5,360 nt of DNA from Sphingomicrobium sp. (GTDB taxonomy: Bacteria; Pseudomonadota; Alphaproteobacteria; Sphingomonadales; Sphingomonadaceae), in contig JASLBJ010000106.1 in assembly GCA_030146725.1 (NCBI GenBank), forward strand, positions 1-5,360, in the 5' to 3' direction. Position 1 is the first letter of the stretch. Each line of letters starts with the position of its first letter. Below the pieces are notes generated by a model. The model made no database searches and was not told where the DNA came from. It worked only from the letters and a program-made list of their open reading frames with translations. This document shows positions 4,571 to 5,360 of the stretch, in pieces. The position numbers and the translations under genes are program-made.

Positions 4571-5360
4571 ATGGTGCTTATCCTCGCCTCGCCCCTGTCC
4601 GGCCGGACAGCCTCGCTGGAGACTGTTCCTGACCCGGTTTTCGCACAGCGCATGATGGGCGATGGGCTGGCGATCCAGCCGCTCGACGACACGGTCCGCG
4701 CACCGTTCGACGGCGAGATCATCACCTTGCACGAATCGGCTCATGCGGTCGCCTTGCGCAGCACCGAAGGCGCGGAAGTCCTGATCCATATCGGCCTCGA
4801 TACGGTTGCGCTCAAAGGGCGCGGGTTCACCCCTTTGGTCGCGGTGGGTGAACAGGTTTCCCGCGGGGACCCGCTGATCCGCTTCGATCTCGATGCGATT
4901 GCGCTCGCTGCGACCAGCCTTGTGACGCCGGTGATCGTGACCAACGCCGAAGCCTTTACGATCCTCCACCGCGCCGTTGATGCTTCAGTCCGCGCGGGCG
5001 ACGAGCTGATGAGTCTCGTGCAGGTGAATGGGCAAGCGAACACCGCAACAAGCCACAGTTCGCACGACGGTCCGGTGGTCACCGATACGGTGACTCTCGC
5101 CCTTGCGGACGGAATCCATGCCCGACCTGCGGCGCGGCTTGGCGACTGTGCCCGCCGCTTCGAGGCGGAGATACATGTCATTCATGGCGACAAGCGCGCT
5201 GACGCTCGCAGCGCGATTGCCTTGCTCGCACTCGGAACGCGGTTCGGCGATCAAGTCACCGTCGAAGCGCGCGGGGACGACGCCGCCGCCGCGATTGCAG
5301 CGATGATCGCATTGCTGGGCTCGCAGATGGACGAGGGCAGCGGCCTTGCACCCGGTCCAT
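4571..5360 (+). CDS. nagF: Multidomain PTS phosphotransferase EIIA(Glc)-HPr-(EI), N-terminal 263 residues (runs off right edge)
   Basis: Soluble PTS protein that relays phosphate from PEP to a membrane EIIBC, expected to be the GlcNAc transporter NagE just downstream. Seen: an EIIA(Glc)/Crr-type domain at 3-150, beginning ASPLSG, with MMGDGLAI (28-35), SAHAVAL containing His58, and LIHIGLDTVALKG (71-83) containing the phosphorylated His73; the two match Crr His75 and His90. After a linker rich in Ser, Thr and His (151-170), an HPr domain at 172-251 shows GIHARPAA with phosphorylated His183, and Ser214 where HPr has Ser46. An enzyme I domain should follow; complete proteins of this type, such as Pseudomonas NagF, are about 830-840 residues. 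ATG 4571 starts at the usual family point, but its GAGGAG is 13 bases away (GGGG is closer, 5 bases); TTG 4532 or 4550 would add 13 or 7 residues. It lies 52 bases after nagA, in the same operon. Confidence 0.93.
   Translation, partial: MVLILASPLSGRTASLETVPDPVFAQRMMGDGLAIQPLDDTVRAPFDGEIITLHESAHAVALRSTEGAEVLIHIGLDTVALKGRGFTPLVAVGEQVSRGDPLIRFDLDAIALAATSLVTPVIVTNAEAFTILHRAVDASVRAGDELMSLVQVNGQANTATSHSSHDGPVVTDTVTLALADGIHARPAARLGDCARRFEAEIHVIHGDKRADARSAIALLALGTRFGDQVTVEARGDDAAAAIAAMIALLGSQMDEGSGLAPGP

Noticed and set aside
4196..4969. Minus-strand 257-codon open frame spanning the nagA-nagF junction
   Set aside because: It runs antisense through two well-supported genes and through the tandem repeat; no domain seen.
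1..5360. Mobile elements, CRISPR arrays, tRNA/rRNA genes or defence systems
   Set aside because: No terminal inverted repeats, transposase motifs, regularly spaced repeats or tRNA-like cloverleaf sequence were found; the window is a metabolic locus.

Overview
The window reads as chromosome of a high-GC alphaproteobacterium. A sphingomonad (Sphingomonas/Novosphingobium/Erythrobacter group) or a Caulobacter relative is most likely. The grounds are the GC-rich codon use, a TonB-dependent receptor of the large oligosaccharide-receptor type typical of these lineages, and a GlcNAc gene set built from a GntR/UTRA repressor, an SIS-type deaminase and a fused PTS protein. Genus cannot be fixed by eye.

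Layout. Positions 1-1100 (minus strand) hold the first 366 codons of a TonB-dependent outer-membrane receptor whose C-terminal part lies off the left edge. A 308-base divergent intergenic region (1101-1408) carries a likely receptor promoter, a leader with two small hairpins, and a likely extended -10 promoter for the regulator. On the plus strand follow a GntR/UTRA regulator (1409-2149, probable TTG start), a 165-base regulatory gap with a promoter and a repeated nonamer (2150-2314), an SIS-domain glucosamine-6-phosphate deaminase NagB-II (2315-3355), N-acetylglucosamine-6-phosphate deacetylase NagA (3352-4518, ATGA overlap), and the start of a multidomain PTS protein EIIA(Glc)-HPr-(EI), NagF (4571 to beyond 5360). 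Three tandem 17/18-base repeats, each with a Shine-Dalgarno core, fill the nagA-nagF junction.

How it works together (inference from families and context): the receptor brings GlcNAc or chito-oligosaccharides across the outer membrane. NagF, with a membrane EIIBC (NagE) expected just downstream, phosphorylates GlcNAc during import. NagA deacetylates GlcNAc-6-P and NagB-II deaminates and isomerises GlcN-6-P to fructose-6-P. The GntR/UTRA protein is expected to repress both directions until an amino-sugar phosphate accumulates. This is a recognisable GlcNAc catabolic locus rather than a new system. The less ordinary parts are in the non-coding DNA: the tandem ribosome-binding-site repeats before nagF, the nonamer pair exactly 30 bases apart before nagB-II, and the shared TGGTATT heptamers in the divergent region.
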